Numbered from the stretch's first letter, positions 11,815-21,653 are shown. The stretch is DNA of 64,000 bases from Teredinibacter purpureus (GCF_014217335.1 NZ_CP060092.1:1381501-1445500); one strand, 5' to 3'. Program-made: numbers and translations. Notes: generated from the letters alone by a model not told the origin.

Positions 11815-12470
11815 TAGGTTTTATTGCCAATAAAGTTATGTGCAATTAGTTTTATGAGGCGATTATTGTTTGTGTCGGTGGGGGTCTTTCCTATTTTGTC
11901 GAACACGCGAACACGTGAAATCGACGCAAAAGGCACATCAAAGACTTGTGCGTTTTCCAAATTCAACCCGAGTAAGGTGGCCAACATTACGCGAATGGCA
12001 CCACCATGAGCGATGACCAATACTTTTTGGCCTCGGTGGGTGCTGCTGGCGGCGGCAAAAAAGGCGGAAAGTCGTGTTGCAACATCGGTTAAGGGTTCAC
12101 CGTTGGGAGGTGTATTGGCGACAGGGTTTCGCAGCCATGCGGCGATATGAGCGTAGTGATGTTTCCACACCTCTGCGCGCAGTTGCCCTTCCCAATCGCC
12201 GTAGCGTACTTCGACAAGTCGATTATCAGAGACCAGCGGAATATTGCGCTGCAGGGACAATCGTTGAGCAAATTCATGGCAGCGTTTCATGGTAGATGAA
12301 TGAATGACATCCCATTGTTCGTCGATTTGATCGCAGCTTGCTTGCATGTTGGCAACCCCTTCGGGCCGCAATACAACATCGGTGGAGCCGCGAAATATCT
12401 CGCCTCCTTCGCATTCCCCGTGCCTTAAAAAATCGAATTGGGTTACCGTAAAATCATCTAACGCTTTCAT
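11814..12470 (-). CDS. cobC: Alpha-ribazole phosphatase-like phosphoglycerate mutase family enzyme
   Basis: A 218-residue histidine phosphatase with the catalytic signature FLRHGEC about residues 12-18, a WEGQLR segment about 85 and the second histidine in VIAHGGAIRVML. In this context (between cobT and cobS) it most likely removes the phosphate from alpha-ribazole phosphate or from adenosylcobalamin phosphate. ATG 12470 is chosen: it starts just before the RHG motif and has AGG upstream, while the longer frame to 12554 would add a basic stretch inside cobT. It overlaps the cobT 3' end by 17 bases. Confidence 0.85.
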   Translation of the reverse strand: MKALDDFTVTQFDFLRHGECEGGEIFRGSTDVVLRPEGVANMQASCDQIDEQWDVIHSSTMKRCHEFAQRLSLQRNIPLVSDNRLVEVRYGDWEGQLRAEVWKHHYAHIAAWLRNPVANTPPNGEPLTDVATRLSAFFAAASSTHRGQKVLVIAHGGAIRVMLATLLGLNLENAQVFDVPFASISRVRVFDKIGKTPTDTNNNRLIKLIAHNFIGNKT

Positions 12471-13536
12471 CAATACCTGCGCCCGTAAAGGTGGCCATTT
12501 GTGAGTGTAAAGCCAGTGCGTTTTGTAAAAGCGGCACGGCCATCGCGGCGCCACTACCTTCGCCCAAACGCATGTCCAATTGCAAAAGTGGTGTAACGCC
12601 GAAATATTCTAGCGCTAAAGTGTGCGCGGGTTCTGCCGAACAGTGCGAAAAGAGGCTCCATCGCAGAATATCGGGGTTAATACTGTGGGCAATTAACAGC
12701 GCGGCGGTGGCGATAAATCCGTCGATGACAATGGGTATACCTTGTTGAGCCGCGGTTAGATAAGCACCGGTGAGTGCGGCAATTTCGAAACCGCCGCAGC
12801 AGCTTAAAGCGCTAAGCCCTTTATGATCACTCGCTGCAACCGTGGGTTGATGTAATTGAAGTGCTTGCTGAAGAATGAGTTGTTTGTGTTGAAGGCCGGC
12901 ATTGTCGAGCCCTGTACCTGGGCCTGTGAGTTCTTTGAGTGGGTATTGCAGCAGTAATGCGTAAAGCAGGGATGCGGACGATGTATTGCCAATACCCATT
13001 TCACCACCAATAAACAGTTGAGGTTGTTGCTGTTTTTGAGCCTCCACAATAACGGATCGACCGGCGTTTAATGCGGCATAAAGCTGTGTTTTACTCATAG
13101 CTTCTGTCGTGGCGGAATCAAGCGTGCCAGGGCCAATCGATAAGTCGAATGCGGGGTTTAAATGTGTGGGTGAATAGGCCGTGCCCATATTGCGAATGCC
13201 AAAATCGGCGTTTATTTGCTGACTAAGAATATTGATAGCGGCCCCACCAGTAACGAAATTGTCTATCATTTGGGCTGTGACACTTTGGGGAAACGCTGAA
13301 ATATTGTGCGCGCAAATACCATGATCACCTGCGAATACTCTTACACATATACGTGATAGCGTGGGTAAAACGTTGCCTTGCCAGCCAGCAAATTGCAGCG
13401 CGATGGTTTCGAGTTTACCCAGTGAACCGGGTGGTTTTGTGAGCGTTAATTGATGTTGCTTTGCCGCGGCTATAATGGCTTGATCAATGGTGGCTAAAGG
13501 GTGTGATAGCCACTGTAAAGCGCTTGCCGTATTCAT
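12454..13536 (-). CDS. cobT: Nicotinate-nucleotide:dimethylbenzimidazole phosphoribosyltransferase
   Basis: CobT makes alpha-ribazole phosphate, the lower ligand of B12, from nicotinate mononucleotide and dimethylbenzimidazole. The 360-residue protein shows KPPGSLGKLETIALQFAGWQG near the N-terminus, VFAGDHGICAHNISAFPQSVT, the nucleotide-loop GGEMGIGNTSSAS and the C-terminal LGEGSGAAMAVPLL with the catalytic Glu. Its ATG overlaps the cobU stop by four bases. Confidence 0.96.
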   Translation of the reverse strand: MNTASALQWLSHPLATIDQAIIAAAKQHQLTLTKPPGSLGKLETIALQFAGWQGNVLPTLSRICVRVFAGDHGICAHNISAFPQSVTAQMIDNFVTGGAAINILSQQINADFGIRNMGTAYSPTHLNPAFDLSIGPGTLDSATTEAMSKTQLYAALNAGRSVIVEAQKQQQPQLFIGGEMGIGNTSSASLLYALLLQYPLKELTGPGTGLDNAGLQHKQLILQQALQLHQPTVAASDHKGLSALSCCGGFEIAALTGAYLTAAQQGIPIVIDGFIATAALLIAHSINPDILRWSLFSHCSAEPAHTLALEYFGVTPLLQLDMRLGEGSGAAMAVPLLQNALALHSQMATFTGAGIDESVR

Positions 13537-14066
13537 GGTGCGTCCTTTAGTGAATGCGTGTTAATGGCTTTTAACGGAAGGGGTAGGCCTGCGACAACAA
13601 GAGTGACGTTATCGCAATGAGCGGCGAGCGATTGATGAAGCCAGCCGCTGTTATCAACAAATTCGCGGCTGAGTTGGCCGAGAGGCACTACACCGCTGCC
13701 CACCTCATTGCTGACAAAAATAATGTCGGCTTGCAGTGTGGGCAGAACGTTAAGTAAGGCATTTTTTTCCTGATCAAAACATTTATTGGCTAAACAATTG
13801 GACAGCCACAAGGTTAAACAGTCGACCAGAATCGTCGTGTTTGCGTGGTTGTGGTGTGTGAGTATGTCGGCGATACCGAGTGGTTCTTCAATTGTTTGCC
13901 AATGTGCAGGGCGTGAGGCTTTATGGTTCTCAATGCGCTCGGTCATTTCGTTGTCGCCAGCCCAGCCCGTCGCCACATAGATAACGGTATTGTCGTTGCG
14001 CAGGGCTAGTGTTTCGGCGTAGGTACTTTTGCCGCTACGAGCGCCACCGAGTATTAATGATTTCAT
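13533..14066 (-). CDS. cobU: Adenosylcobinamide kinase / adenosylcobinamide-phosphate guanylyltransferase
   Basis: CobU (CobP) phosphorylates adenosylcobinamide and then transfers GMP to it. The 177-residue protein has the P-loop GGARSGKSTYAE at residues 7-18, a second motif ENHKASRPAHWQTIEEP with the guanylylated His, and ILVDCLTLWLSNCL, all family marks. It overlaps btuD upstream and cobT downstream by four bases each (ATGA), so it lies in a tightly coupled run. Confidence 0.96.
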   Translation of the reverse strand: MKSLILGGARSGKSTYAETLALRNDNTVIYVATGWAGDNEMTERIENHKASRPAHWQTIEEPLGIADILTHHNHANTTILVDCLTLWLSNCLANKCFDQEKNALLNVLPTLQADIIFVSNEVGSGVVPLGQLSREFVDNSGWLHQSLAAHCDNVTLVVAGLPLPLKAINTHSLKDAP

Positions 14067-14848
14067 AGTAATCCGGGTAATACGATGGGCTTGTGATCGT
14101 TTGGGTGCGTGAGTACTTTAACGCGGTTACCAAAGAGTTGGTCGATAAGAGGCTGGGTGATGATATTTTCGGGGCGGCCGCTGGCGATAATGTTTCCGCT
14201 ATGCATTGCAATTAAACGGTCTGCATATTGAATGGCCAAATTAATATCGTGCAGCACCAGCAGAATGGCAACATTTTGTTGCGCGAAGGTTTTTATTTCG
14301 CTCATGAGTTGTTGCTGGTGACCAATATCAATATGTGCGGTGGGTTCATCTAATAGCAGTAAGCGCCTTTCGGAGGTGTCGGTTTGCCACAGTTGCGCGA
14401 GTACACGAGCAAGTTGAACGCGTTGCTTTTCGCCTCCCGATAATTGCGGGTATAAACGTTCTCTTAAGTGGGTGATATCCAACGCTTTCATGGCGTCACG
14501 CACAATGGCAGTATCGCTGTTTAGCCCTGTAGCATGAGGAATACGCCCAAGGGCCACCACCTCGGTTACTGAAAAGGGAAAATTGAGTTCACTGTGTTGA
14601 GGGAGTACGGCAATTTTTTTGGCGCGTTCATTCGGTGGCAGTGCGCGTAACGGGGCGCCGTGAAATAAAATATCGCCCTGATGAGTGTGTAAATCACCGC
14701 TAATAGTTTTGAGCAGTGTCGATTTCCCTGCACCGTTTGGGCCAACGATAGCGACCACTTCGTTGTGTTCGAGTTGTAAGCAGGCCTCGCGTAACAAAGA
14801 GAAAGTGCCAATTTGAACCGACACATTATGTAATTCTAAAACCTTCAT
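14063..14848 (-). CDS. btuD: Cobalamin ABC transporter ATP-binding protein
   Basis: A 261-residue ABC ATPase of the FecE/BtuD/HmuV class: Walker A GPNGAGKSTLLK (36-47), Q-loop VLPQHSELNF, signature LSGGEKQRVQLARVLA, Walker B RLLLLDEPTAHID and the switch histidine in LVLHDINLA. It energises BtuC, whose gene ends directly before its ATG (TAG-ATG). HmuV-like haem ATPases look alike in sequence; the B12 neighbours and riboswitch favour cobalamin. Confidence 0.88.
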   Translation of the reverse strand: MKVLELHNVSVQIGTFSLLREACLQLEHNEVVAIVGPNGAGKSTLLKTISGDLHTHQGDILFHGAPLRALPPNERAKKIAVLPQHSELNFPFSVTEVVALGRIPHATGLNSDTAIVRDAMKALDITHLRERLYPQLSGGEKQRVQLARVLAQLWQTDTSERRLLLLDEPTAHIDIGHQQQLMSEIKTFAQQNVAILLVLHDINLAIQYADRLIAMHSGNIIASGRPENIITQPLIDQLFGNRVKVLTHPNDHKPIVLPGLL

Positions 14849-15883
14849 CTATCGCCACCCGCGCTGTTTGCGTTGTATTAACATCGCAATAAAAACGGGT
14901 GCACCAATAAACGCGGTTACTAGCCCTACGGGTAGTTCTGCTGGCGCAATAGCCGTACGCGCAATGACATCGGCGATTAACAATGTTAGGGCGCCGATAC
15001 AAGCGGTCATGGGGATCATAGTGGTATGGTTGGGCCCAAGGCTCATGCGCACAATATGGGGCACCACCAATCCCACAAACGCAATAGTTCCGGCAATGGC
15101 AACAGAGATACCAACGCCCGCCGCCACACACAGAATAATAATTTTTTTCACACGATTCACAGAAATACCCAAATGTCGCGCTTCGGATTCGCCCAGTAAA
15201 AGTGCGTTAAGTGCTGTTGCTTGTCGGTTAAGCACAATAAAAATAACGATGCCCACACTTCCCACTAACGCTACTTTTTGGCCGTCGGCCATTTCTAAAC
15301 CGCCCATCCGCCATAAAGTAATTTGACGTAGCATTTCATTGTCGGCGAAATATTCCAGCAGGCTGGTAAGGCTGCCGGCGAGAAAGGTAAACGCAATGCC
15401 CGCGAGTAACATTGTTGATACGCTTGTGCCTAAGGCGTCGGTTGAAATTCTGTACACTAAACTGACTACAATAATACTGCCCGCAAAAGCGCCCAGCGAT
15501 ACCAGTGATAAACCGCTAAGATTCCATTGGTTTTGATTCAGCAGCACAATCACAATGCTGGCGCCGGCAGCGGCGCCTGCACTCACGCCGATAAGGGATG
15601 GATCTGCAAGGGGATTGCGAAATAAACCTTGGGTGACGGTGCCACTAACAGCCAAAATTGCACCAATACTGCCGGCAAGGAGTGCGCGCGGTAGGCGTAA
15701 CTTTTCGATAATAGTCGTGGTGTAGATATCGCCGTTACCGTGTAGCCACTGCCATAATTGTTCACTGGAGAGTGAGACGGCACCAAACAAACAGCTTACC
15801 GCAGTACCGAGCAGTACGAGCACCACGCTTGTTCCAATAATTGTTGGCCAGAGGCGCCTAAGTTGGTCGGGTTTTAGGAGCAT
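14849..15883 (-). CDS. btuC: Cobalamin ABC transporter permease (FecCD family)
   Basis: A 344-residue inner-membrane permease with about ten hydrophobic helices and the FecCD family blocks: [43 protein letters not shown] in pieces near residues 62-105, the EAAxxG-like coupling loop and [16 protein letters not shown] near 270. Its 5' end overlaps cobQ by ten bases. With BtuF and BtuD it forms the inner-membrane importer for the ligand brought in by BtuB. Confidence 0.88.
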   Translation of the reverse strand: MLLKPDQLRRLWPTIIGTSVVLVLLGTAVSCLFGAVSLSSEQLWQWLHGNGDIYTTTIIEKLRLPRALLAGSIGAILAVSGTVTQGLFRNPLADPSLIGVSAGAAAGASIVIVLLNQNQWNLSGLSLVSLGAFAGSIIVVSLVYRISTDALGTSVSTMLLAGIAFTFLAGSLTSLLEYFADNEMLRQITLWRMGGLEMADGQKVALVGSVGIVIFIVLNRQATALNALLLGESEARHLGISVNRVKKIIILCVAAGVGISVAIAGTIAFVGLVVPHIVRMSLGPNHTTMIPMTACIGALTLLIADVIARTAIAPAELPVGLVTAFIGAPVFIAMLIQRKQRGWR

Positions 15884-17385
15884 GGGTGTGCGGTTTCGTC
15901 TGGGTGACTGATGTTTGTCTCAAGTTCCGGAAATATCGCCTGTAGATCTAAATGTTTTTCGAGTACGTCGGCTAATCGATTTAATTGTTGATCTAATAAT
16001 TGCTCGGTGTCTATTGCGCCACGGTTATTGTTTGGGGTTAATCCCGCCCAGTGTAAAAGGTTGTCGCATGTGGCGGGAGTGCCAAACAACCCATGGATAT
16101 AGCAGCCAAATACTTGGTTGTCGTCACTAATGCAGCCATCGTATCGATTATCAAAAAGGGTAACAGGGGGTGTACCGAGTGGGGTTAACCGTGTTGTTTC
16201 CCCTTGATGAATTTCATACCCGTTGAAGGCCGTTGTGCGGTTATCGAGTTGCAATGTGCCGTGTGTATTGTGTAATTGTTTTTGATTTTTTAGCGTTGTT
16301 TTTAACGGTAAAAGGCAAAACCCTTTCGTTTCGCCCGGTGCGCCTTCTTGCCCATCTGGGTCGTTTACTGTTTCACCGAGCATTTGGTACCCGCCGCAAA
16401 TTCCCATGAGTTTTCCGCCGTAGCGTAAGTGTTTTTGTAGCGTTTCGGCCCAGCCGTTTTTTTGTAACGCAGCTAAATCATCGCGTACGTTTTTACTGCC
16501 AGGCAATATAATTAAATCGGCAGGGGGAGGCGGTTGACGAATATCGCAAAACTTTAAGTTGACGTTGGGGTGATGGCGAAGTGCGTCGAAATCAGTATGG
16601 TTGCTGATGCGCGGCAGCACAGGCACTACTATATTAAATGCGCCTTCCTGTGGGGGGCTTTGCTCGGTATTAATGCCATCTTCCGCTTCAATGTGGAAAT
16701 CGTGTAAATAGGGCAGAACACCGAATACCGGTTTTCCTGTTTTTTCTTCTAGCCAATCGAGACCGGATTGCAATAATGCTATATCGCCGCGAAAACGATT
16801 AATGACAAAACCTTTAATACGGTCGCGCTCGCTGCCGGAGAGTAACTCAAGTGTGCCAATAATATGGGCAAAAACACCACCGGGATTAATGTCGGCAATA
16901 AGAATAACAGGGCAATCAGCCGCTTCGGCGAAGCCCATGTTAGCAATATCACCTTTGCGAAGATTAATTTCGGCAGGGCTGCCGGCGCCTTCGACTACAA
17001 CGGTGTCGTAACGGGTGTGCAAACGCTGAAACGATTCCAATACATAGCGTAAGGCTTCGGGTTTATAGCGGTGAAAGTTTTGCGCGGTCATGTTGGTATT
17101 CACATGGCCTTGAATAATAATTTGGGCGCCCGTATCACTGCTGGGTTTTATGAGTACGGGGTTCATATCGGTATGAGGCGGTAATTGGCAGGCCACGGCT
17201 TGAACGGCTTGGGCCCGCCCAATTTCGCCACCGTCGACGGTGACAGCGCTATTTAACGCCATGTTTTGAGGCTTGAACGGTGCGACACGAACACCCTTGC
17301 GAACCAGTACGCGGCATAAACCCGCGACCAATGTGCTCTTGCCGGCATCGGACGTAGTGCCTTGTACCATCAAACATTTTGTCAT
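15874..17385 (-). CDS. cobQ: Adenosylcobyric acid synthase (glutamine-hydrolysing)
   Basis: CobQ amidates four side chains of adenosylcobyrinic acid a,c-diamide to give cobyric acid. The 503-residue protein has the dethiobiotin-synthase-like N-terminus [20 protein letters not shown] with P-loop, [15 protein letters not shown], and a C-terminal class I glutaminase domain with the nucleophile Cys in [12 protein letters not shown] and His in [12 protein letters not shown] 17385 precedes the conserved start; the frame is open to a TTG at 17421 inside cobO. Only this late step of the corrin pathway is encoded here; no early ring-building genes are in the window. Confidence 0.94.
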   Translation of the reverse strand: MTKCLMVQGTTSDAGKSTLVAGLCRVLVRKGVRVAPFKPQNMALNSAVTVDGGEIGRAQAVQAVACQLPPHTDMNPVLIKPSSDTGAQIIIQGHVNTNMTAQNFHRYKPEALRYVLESFQRLHTRYDTVVVEGAGSPAEINLRKGDIANMGFAEAADCPVILIADINPGGVFAHIIGTLELLSGSERDRIKGFVINRFRGDIALLQSGLDWLEEKTGKPVFGVLPYLHDFHIEAEDGINTEQSPPQEGAFNIVVPVLPRISNHTDFDALRHHPNVNLKFCDIRQPPPPADLIILPGSKNVRDDLAALQKNGWAETLQKHLRYGGKLMGICGGYQMLGETVNDPDGQEGAPGETKGFCLLPLKTTLKNQKQLHNTHGTLQLDNRTTAFNGYEIHQGETTRLTPLGTPPVTLFDNRYDGCISDDNQVFGCYIHGLFGTPATCDNLLHWAGLTPNNNRGAIDTEQLLDQQLNRLADVLEKHLDLQAIFPELETNISHPDETAHPCS

Positions 17386-17410
17386 TGTAGTAATGCGACT
17401 GTTGGGCGGG

Positions 17411-18022
17411 TTAAAAGTCAACGCCTTTGCGGGCTTTTATGCCAGCGCGGAAGGCATGTTTGATATCTTTAACTTCTGACACCGTATCGACAAGGTCGCG
17501 TAAACCGCTACCGCCACCACGGCCGGTTACAACCAGGCTTTGTTCGTAGGGGCGATTTTTAATGGCGGTTAGAATTTTTTCTTCGTCTAAATATTTGTAG
17601 CCGATCATATAGGTGATTTCGTCGAGCACCACTAAATCGAGACTGTCATCGGCCAACATGCGGGCCGCTTCTGTCCACGTGGCTTCCGCAGCGGCTATAT
17701 CGCCACTACGGTCTTGAGTGTCCCATGTAAAGCCGGTTCCCATTTGATAAAAATCGACTTCCGGGCAGGTATCGCGTAAATAAATTTCTTCACCGGAAAG
17801 TTGAACACCTTTAATAAATTGCACAACACCAATTTTTTGACCGTAGCCGAGCGCACGCATAACCATACCAAAGGCAGAGCTGGATTTACCTTTGCCGTCG
17901 CCGGTGAGTAAAACAGCAACGCCTTTTTCGGTATCGGCGCGTTCAATATTGGCATCTACCTTTGTTTTTTGTTTTTCCATGGCCGTTTTGTGGCGGGAAT
18001 TCTTGTCTGTTTTATCGGTCAT
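17411..18022 (-). CDS. cobO: Cob(I)yrinic acid a,c-diamide adenosyltransferase
   Basis: CobO/BtuR attaches the 5'-deoxyadenosyl group to reduced cobalt of corrinoids. The 203-residue protein has the P-loop variant [16 protein letters not shown] at 38-53, [14 protein letters not shown] and [16 protein letters not shown], as in the BtuR family. A charged N-terminal tail of some 30 residues is longer than the E. coli form. It is the first gene after btuB, with an 85-base gap that holds a GC-rich hairpin. Confidence 0.95.
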   Translation of the reverse strand: MTDKTDKNSRHKTAMEKQKTKVDANIERADTEKGVAVLLTGDGKGKSSSAFGMVMRALGYGQKIGVVQFIKGVQLSGEEIYLRDTCPEVDFYQMGTGFTWDTQDRSGDIAAAEATWTEAARMLADDSLDLVVLDEITYMIGYKYLDEEKILTAIKNRPYEQSLVVTGRGGGSGLRDLVDTVSEVKDIKHAFRAGIKARKGVDF

Positions 18023-18073
18023 GTGTTCTGCTCATTTGTGGTGTCGTGTTTTATGACGATAAGGTTGGAAATA

Positions 18074-18099
18074 GGGCGCGCGATAAAAGCCGCGCGCCC
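18074..18099 (-). other. GC-rich hairpin between btuB and cobO
   Basis: A perfect nine-base-pair stem (GGGCGCGCG with CGCGCGCCC) around an eight-base loop lies downstream of the btuB stop and upstream of cobO. No run of T follows on the minus strand, so it is not a standard terminator. It could protect or partly separate the btuB message from the rest of the operon; that is inference. Confidence 0.5.
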
Positions 18100-18107
18100 A
18101 GCACGAT

Positions 18108-20021
18108 TTAAAACTGGAATTTAGCCCCAGCATAAAGAGAGCGTTCGGCAGTATTGTACCCCGTCACTTCTTGATAATCTTGGTCTAGTAAGTTTTCAAT
18201 GCGCGCATTGAAGACCCATTGATGCCAGCGCCAATTAGCGCTGAGATTGAAGACACTGTAGTCGTCCATTGCAACGTCATTAATATCCTCCACATCTGTT
18301 ACATAGCGCATATTCGCAAGCAGGTTGAGATTGTTATCCATTAGGCTGGCGTTAACACTAACATTGTAGGTGTATTGTGGTCGGCGAACACGGGGTGCGT
18401 CATCTCGTGTTTCGGTTTTGTTGTAGGTAGCGTTTGCAATAAGAGCGTAACGGCTGCTCATCGTATACTCGCCAGCAAGTTCAATGCCTTTTGAACTGCT
18501 CTCACCGTCGGCTTGAAAGTAGCCTGACCAGTCAATGGGGTCGAAATAAATTTCGTTATCGACCGTTTGATAGAATAGTGTGGTTTCAACGGAGTAGGAG
18601 GTGTCGCCTTTAAGTTGGTGATAGTACTCTATGCCGGCATCGATACCCGCACTTTTTTCTTCCTTTAACGCTACGTCTGCCGCAGCGCCAAATGCCCAAG
18701 GGCCTTTATTGTAAGCGATTTCTTGCAAGGAAGGAGCGCGAAACCCTGTACCAGCGCTGGCGCGTGTTTTAAGTGTTTCACTGTCGCTGATAATTGGTAA
18801 CCACGCCGCTGTTACACGAACGCTATTGTGCGTGCCAAAATCATCGTTGTTATCGTTTCGAAGGCCGCCGGTAAAATATAGCGTATCGTCAATGTTGGCT
18901 TGGAGTTCGGCAAATAAGCCTGTTTGGTTACGGGTAATTGTGTCGATTTCTTCGTCTATGTCGAAAAATACATCTAAGAGATTAGGTATATGGGTAAACG
19001 TGTTAGCGTCCTCGCCTACTTTTTCGGTTTTGTAATCAGCACCAAATACCGTTGTGAAGAATGGACTTAACTCAACACTACCTAAATATTCTGATTTTTC
19101 TAAGACACCACTAATGCTATAGGAAGAGAGGTTATCGGTGAAAAACTCACGTTCTATGGCAGTAGAGCCAAACGCTAGGGCATGCTGGGCATTACCGTGT
19201 TGCCATTCGAAGGATAAGCGACCCGTCTGTTGTTCGGAGCTCGTGACACAATCTTCTGCGGCGGAACCACAGTTGTCGTATTCGCTCAGGGCTTCTAAGT
19301 CTCGAAAGACAAGCTGGGTACGCAGTGTGTCGTTAATATTCCAGCCGAATTTTGTGTGTACGGTTGTATTGTCGTAACCGTCGGCTTCGTTGTTGGTGTC
19401 GTCGGTGCGGGCATTAAATCCTTCGCTGGAAAGATCGGCAACGGAGATTAATATATCGCCTTGCTCGCCGCCGAAACCAAGATGTCCTGTGAGCTTACGT
19501 GTATCAAATGCACCCGCTTGCGCCGCTACGTGGCCATTAAAACCCTCTTCGCTTGTCGTGGTAAAAATATTCACTACACCACCTGCATCGGCGCCGTATA
19601 TAAAGCCTTGAGGCCCGCGTAAGATCTCGACGCGTTCGATTTCGTCACCGGTTTGTAAGTGCTGAACTTCGGTACCAACTTGCGTGCCGGTAGGGTCTGA
19701 CATTTCCACGCCATCGATCATGATTAAGGTACGGTAACCTTCTTCGCCGCGAATGCGCAAAGATGACTGTTTGCCCATACCGCCGGAGTTGGTAACGGAC
19801 ACGCCAATCTGGTTACGCATTATATCCATTAAGGCTGTAGAGCCTTGCAATGCGATTTGCTCGGCGGTAATAACAGAAACCGATGCGCCTACTTCACGCA
19901 AGGGCGTTTGGTTGCCAGAGGCAGTGACGACAATTTCTTCGAGTTTTTCTTGTGCGACAGCCGAGAGAGATAAACCGAGCGTAAGCCCAGATAATAGTGA
20001 TAATTGAAAAAGGTGTTTCAT
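18108..20021 (-). CDS. btuB: TonB-dependent vitamin B12 outer-membrane receptor
   Basis: A 637-residue outer-membrane TonB-dependent receptor. It has a signal sequence (about 1-23), a TonB box-like EEIVVTA segment just after it, the plug domain (SVSVITAEQIALQGSTALMDIMRNQIGVSV, SLRIRGEEGYRTLIMIDGVEMSDP, RVEILRGPQGFIYGADAGGVVNI in parts) and a beta-barrel ending in Phe (LYAGAKFQF). BtuB assignment rests on the B12 riboswitch just upstream and on the downstream cobalamin genes. ATG 20021 has GGGGA five bases before it; ATG 20033 is possible but has no site. Confidence 0.92.
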   Translation of the reverse strand: MKHLFQLSLLSGLTLGLSLSAVAQEKLEEIVVTASGNQTPLREVGASVSVITAEQIALQGSTALMDIMRNQIGVSVTNSGGMGKQSSLRIRGEEGYRTLIMIDGVEMSDPTGTQVGTEVQHLQTGDEIERVEILRGPQGFIYGADAGGVVNIFTTTSEEGFNGHVAAQAGAFDTRKLTGHLGFGGEQGDILISVADLSSEGFNARTDDTNNEADGYDNTTVHTKFGWNINDTLRTQLVFRDLEALSEYDNCGSAAEDCVTSSEQQTGRLSFEWQHGNAQHALAFGSTAIEREFFTDNLSSYSISGVLEKSEYLGSVELSPFFTTVFGADYKTEKVGEDANTFTHIPNLLDVFFDIDEEIDTITRNQTGLFAELQANIDDTLYFTGGLRNDNNDDFGTHNSVRVTAAWLPIISDSETLKTRASAGTGFRAPSLQEIAYNKGPWAFGAAADVALKEEKSAGIDAGIEYYHQLKGDTSYSVETTLFYQTVDNEIYFDPIDWSGYFQADGESSSKGIELAGEYTMSSRYALIANATYNKTETRDDAPRVRRPQYTYNVSVNASLMDNNLNLLANMRYVTDVEDINDVAMDDYSVFNLSANWRWHQWVFNARIENLLDQDYQEVTGYNTAERSLYAGAKFQF

Positions 20022-20049
20022 TAAAGTCCCCATTAATACGTCTAATGAG

Positions 20050-20129
20050 GGAGGTATACCGGGGATGAACGTTAACCGATGCCGTGCGAGCGTGCGCAGA
20101 TTAAGACCATTCCTGGATGGTAGCCCTCC
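20050..20129 (-). promoter_or_regulatory. Putative expression-platform stem of the B12 riboswitch
   Basis: Between the aptamer and the btuB start, bases 20119-20129 (GGAGGGCTACC on the minus strand) can pair with bases 20050-20060 (GGTATACCTCC), giving five plus four base pairs around a two-by-two internal loop. The stem ends about 25 bases before the GGGGA ribosome site of btuB. No run of T is seen, so control of translation is more likely than termination. This is read by eye and not folded. Confidence 0.4.
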
Positions 20130-20164
20130 GCTCCATCTATGAATTGCGGCGTGTTAACGTATTC

Positions 20165-20325
20165 GCTAAACGCCAATATCTCAGGCTGGTATCGGGCTTG
20201 TGCTTTTGCGATTGAAAGCACTTACCGTTGCGGGGGCAGCGTTGGATTCTCACCAACTTCCCATTTCGCTCTGCCGTTTTACGTGCGCAGAGGACCGGAA
20301 ACGGGGCGACTTTAGGCGCGTAGGT
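20165..20325 (-). promoter_or_regulatory. Cobalamin riboswitch aptamer upstream of btuB
   Basis: On the minus strand this stretch carries the conserved core of the AdoCbl riboswitch: GGGAAGTTGGTGAGAATCC, then CCCCCGCAACGGTAAG, then the B12-box-like AGCCCGATACCAGCC. CGCC (20315-20318) and GGCG (20171-20174) can close a P1-type stem. It lies about 150 bases upstream of btuB and should repress btuB, and perhaps the whole cob cluster, when cobalamin is abundant. A minus-strand reading frame across it (20137-20337) is not a gene. Confidence 0.93.
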
Positions 20326-20627
20326 TGTCTTTGTCAACTTATTCCCATAGCCTCAAATGGGGTTCTCTTGAAGATAAAGGCGGCCTAATTAAACATTGGG
20401 TGTTAGCAGAAGGCGTCATCTTGGGGCGGCCGTGTATCATTTTAGGTCTCGCGAAGGGCTGGGCACGCTGGCAATTGCCTGCGTGATTGACGGGGATGCA
20501 GCAATGTGCGCCTAGAATGGGCGTGTCAGGTCAAAAAGTTGAGAATAACGGGTGATGGTATGAGGTTTGCTATATTCACTCGGATAAGTGCATTTTTAAC
20601 TGTAATAACCGTATTGAGAGAGACAAC

Positions 20628-21599
20628 ATGAGTGAACGTGCGTCTACCGCTTATCATGAGGGTGGAGAGGTCGTGTTAAAAAAGGCGCCGGCAAGTGAGC
20701 TGGACGACGCTGGTTATCAAATGTTTTGTGATGCTTACCGTCAACGTGAAGATGTGCTGACGCTGGTGAAGCAAATTAATCAGTTGATTAAGGTGGTGCA
20801 AAAGCATCGAGGCGTCAGCATGGGGTTACTGGCGGGCGATAGTGGTTTTTTAGAAAATTTTGAATCGCTTCAAACTCAACTGGAAAAACGCCTAGCGACA
20901 TTGGAATGTTTTGCCCGTACTACGGGCGGGCTGTTAACCGATAGAGAGAAAGATAATTTACATCTCGCGTGGCTCACCATACGGCAAGATTGGCAAAACG
21001 ATAACCTCAGCGACAACTTTGAATTACACACACACCTTATCGAGCAGCTGCAAAGTATGCTGGCTTCTCTTGCTCGGCAATTGGGGAAACCGTTGGCGCC
21101 GGATTTGGAAGATGCAGAGCCGGAAGGCGGGGCGGATTACCCTAAGCTGTTCAAGCAAATTGAAATGTTGAATTTTGTGTGCCGTCAGGTGCCGGATATT
21201 ATCGAGCAGGTTGCGAAAGTCAGGGGCCTATCGGTTTATGCGGCCAGTGCAGGTAGCGTTGATTTTTATAGTGATCGGAAATTACGGTTTCTATTGCAGT
21301 GTACGCGAGAACAAGGTGATAAGTTACGTGCGCAGGCGGAGCGTATTAATGAGCAGTTAGAGGGAGGGCTTGGGGCATTTAAAGTATTGAAAGAGTTAGA
21401 GTTAAAGGTGCATTTTTTGTTAAATACCGTGGAGCAGGATGTGCTGTCGGACAGCGCAATCGCAACGTCTAGCCAGCAGTTTTTCAGCTTAGCAACCGAA
21501 ATTATTGATGTGTATTGGCGGCTGGTAACTGAAGGGCTCGCCCAAATACGGCTGTGGCATGAAGACGACATGGAAGCGTGGCTAAAACTGCCGCAGTAA
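20628..21599 (+). CDS. Hypothetical protein with two NIT-like (nitrate/nitrite-sensing-like) repeats
   Basis: A 323-residue protein with no signal sequence and no membrane segment, rich in helices. Two blocks echo the RGxSxGxLA core of the NIT sensor domain: VQKHRGVSMGLLAGDSGFLE about residues 58-77 and VAKVRGLSVYAASAGSVDFY about 197-216, each after a long amphipathic helix. This suggests an internal duplication of a four-helix sensor fold. NIT domains usually sit periplasmically in kinases or regulators and bind nitrate or nitrite; here it stands alone and is probably cytoplasmic. The function is unknown. It is divergent from the btuB riboswitch region and preceded by a GAGAGAGACAAC ribosome-site region. 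Confidence 0.7.
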   Translation: MSERASTAYHEGGEVVLKKAPASELDDAGYQMFCDAYRQREDVLTLVKQINQLIKVVQKHRGVSMGLLAGDSGFLENFESLQTQLEKRLATLECFARTTGGLLTDREKDNLHLAWLTIRQDWQNDNLSDNFELHTHLIEQLQSMLASLARQLGKPLAPDLEDAEPEGGADYPKLFKQIEMLNFVCRQVPDIIEQVAKVRGLSVYAASAGSVDFYSDRKLRFLLQCTREQGDKLRAQAERINEQLEGGLGAFKVLKELELKVHFLLNTVEQDVLSDSAIATSSQQFFSLATEIIDVYWRLVTEGLAQIRLWHEDDMEAWLKLPQ

Positions 21600-21653
21600 C
21601 TAGCCGAACTACTGTTTATTGGCAGTGCGTGGTTAGGCGGGAGTGCGGTGTTT

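Noticed and set aside
14063..15883. Haem or siderophore importer (HmuUV-like)
   Set aside because: Sequence alone allows it, but the genes are tightly coupled with cobU and cobQ behind a B12 riboswitch.
20137..20337. A minus-strand reading frame of 66 codons
   Set aside because: It runs through the conserved cobalamin riboswitch core and has no protein features.
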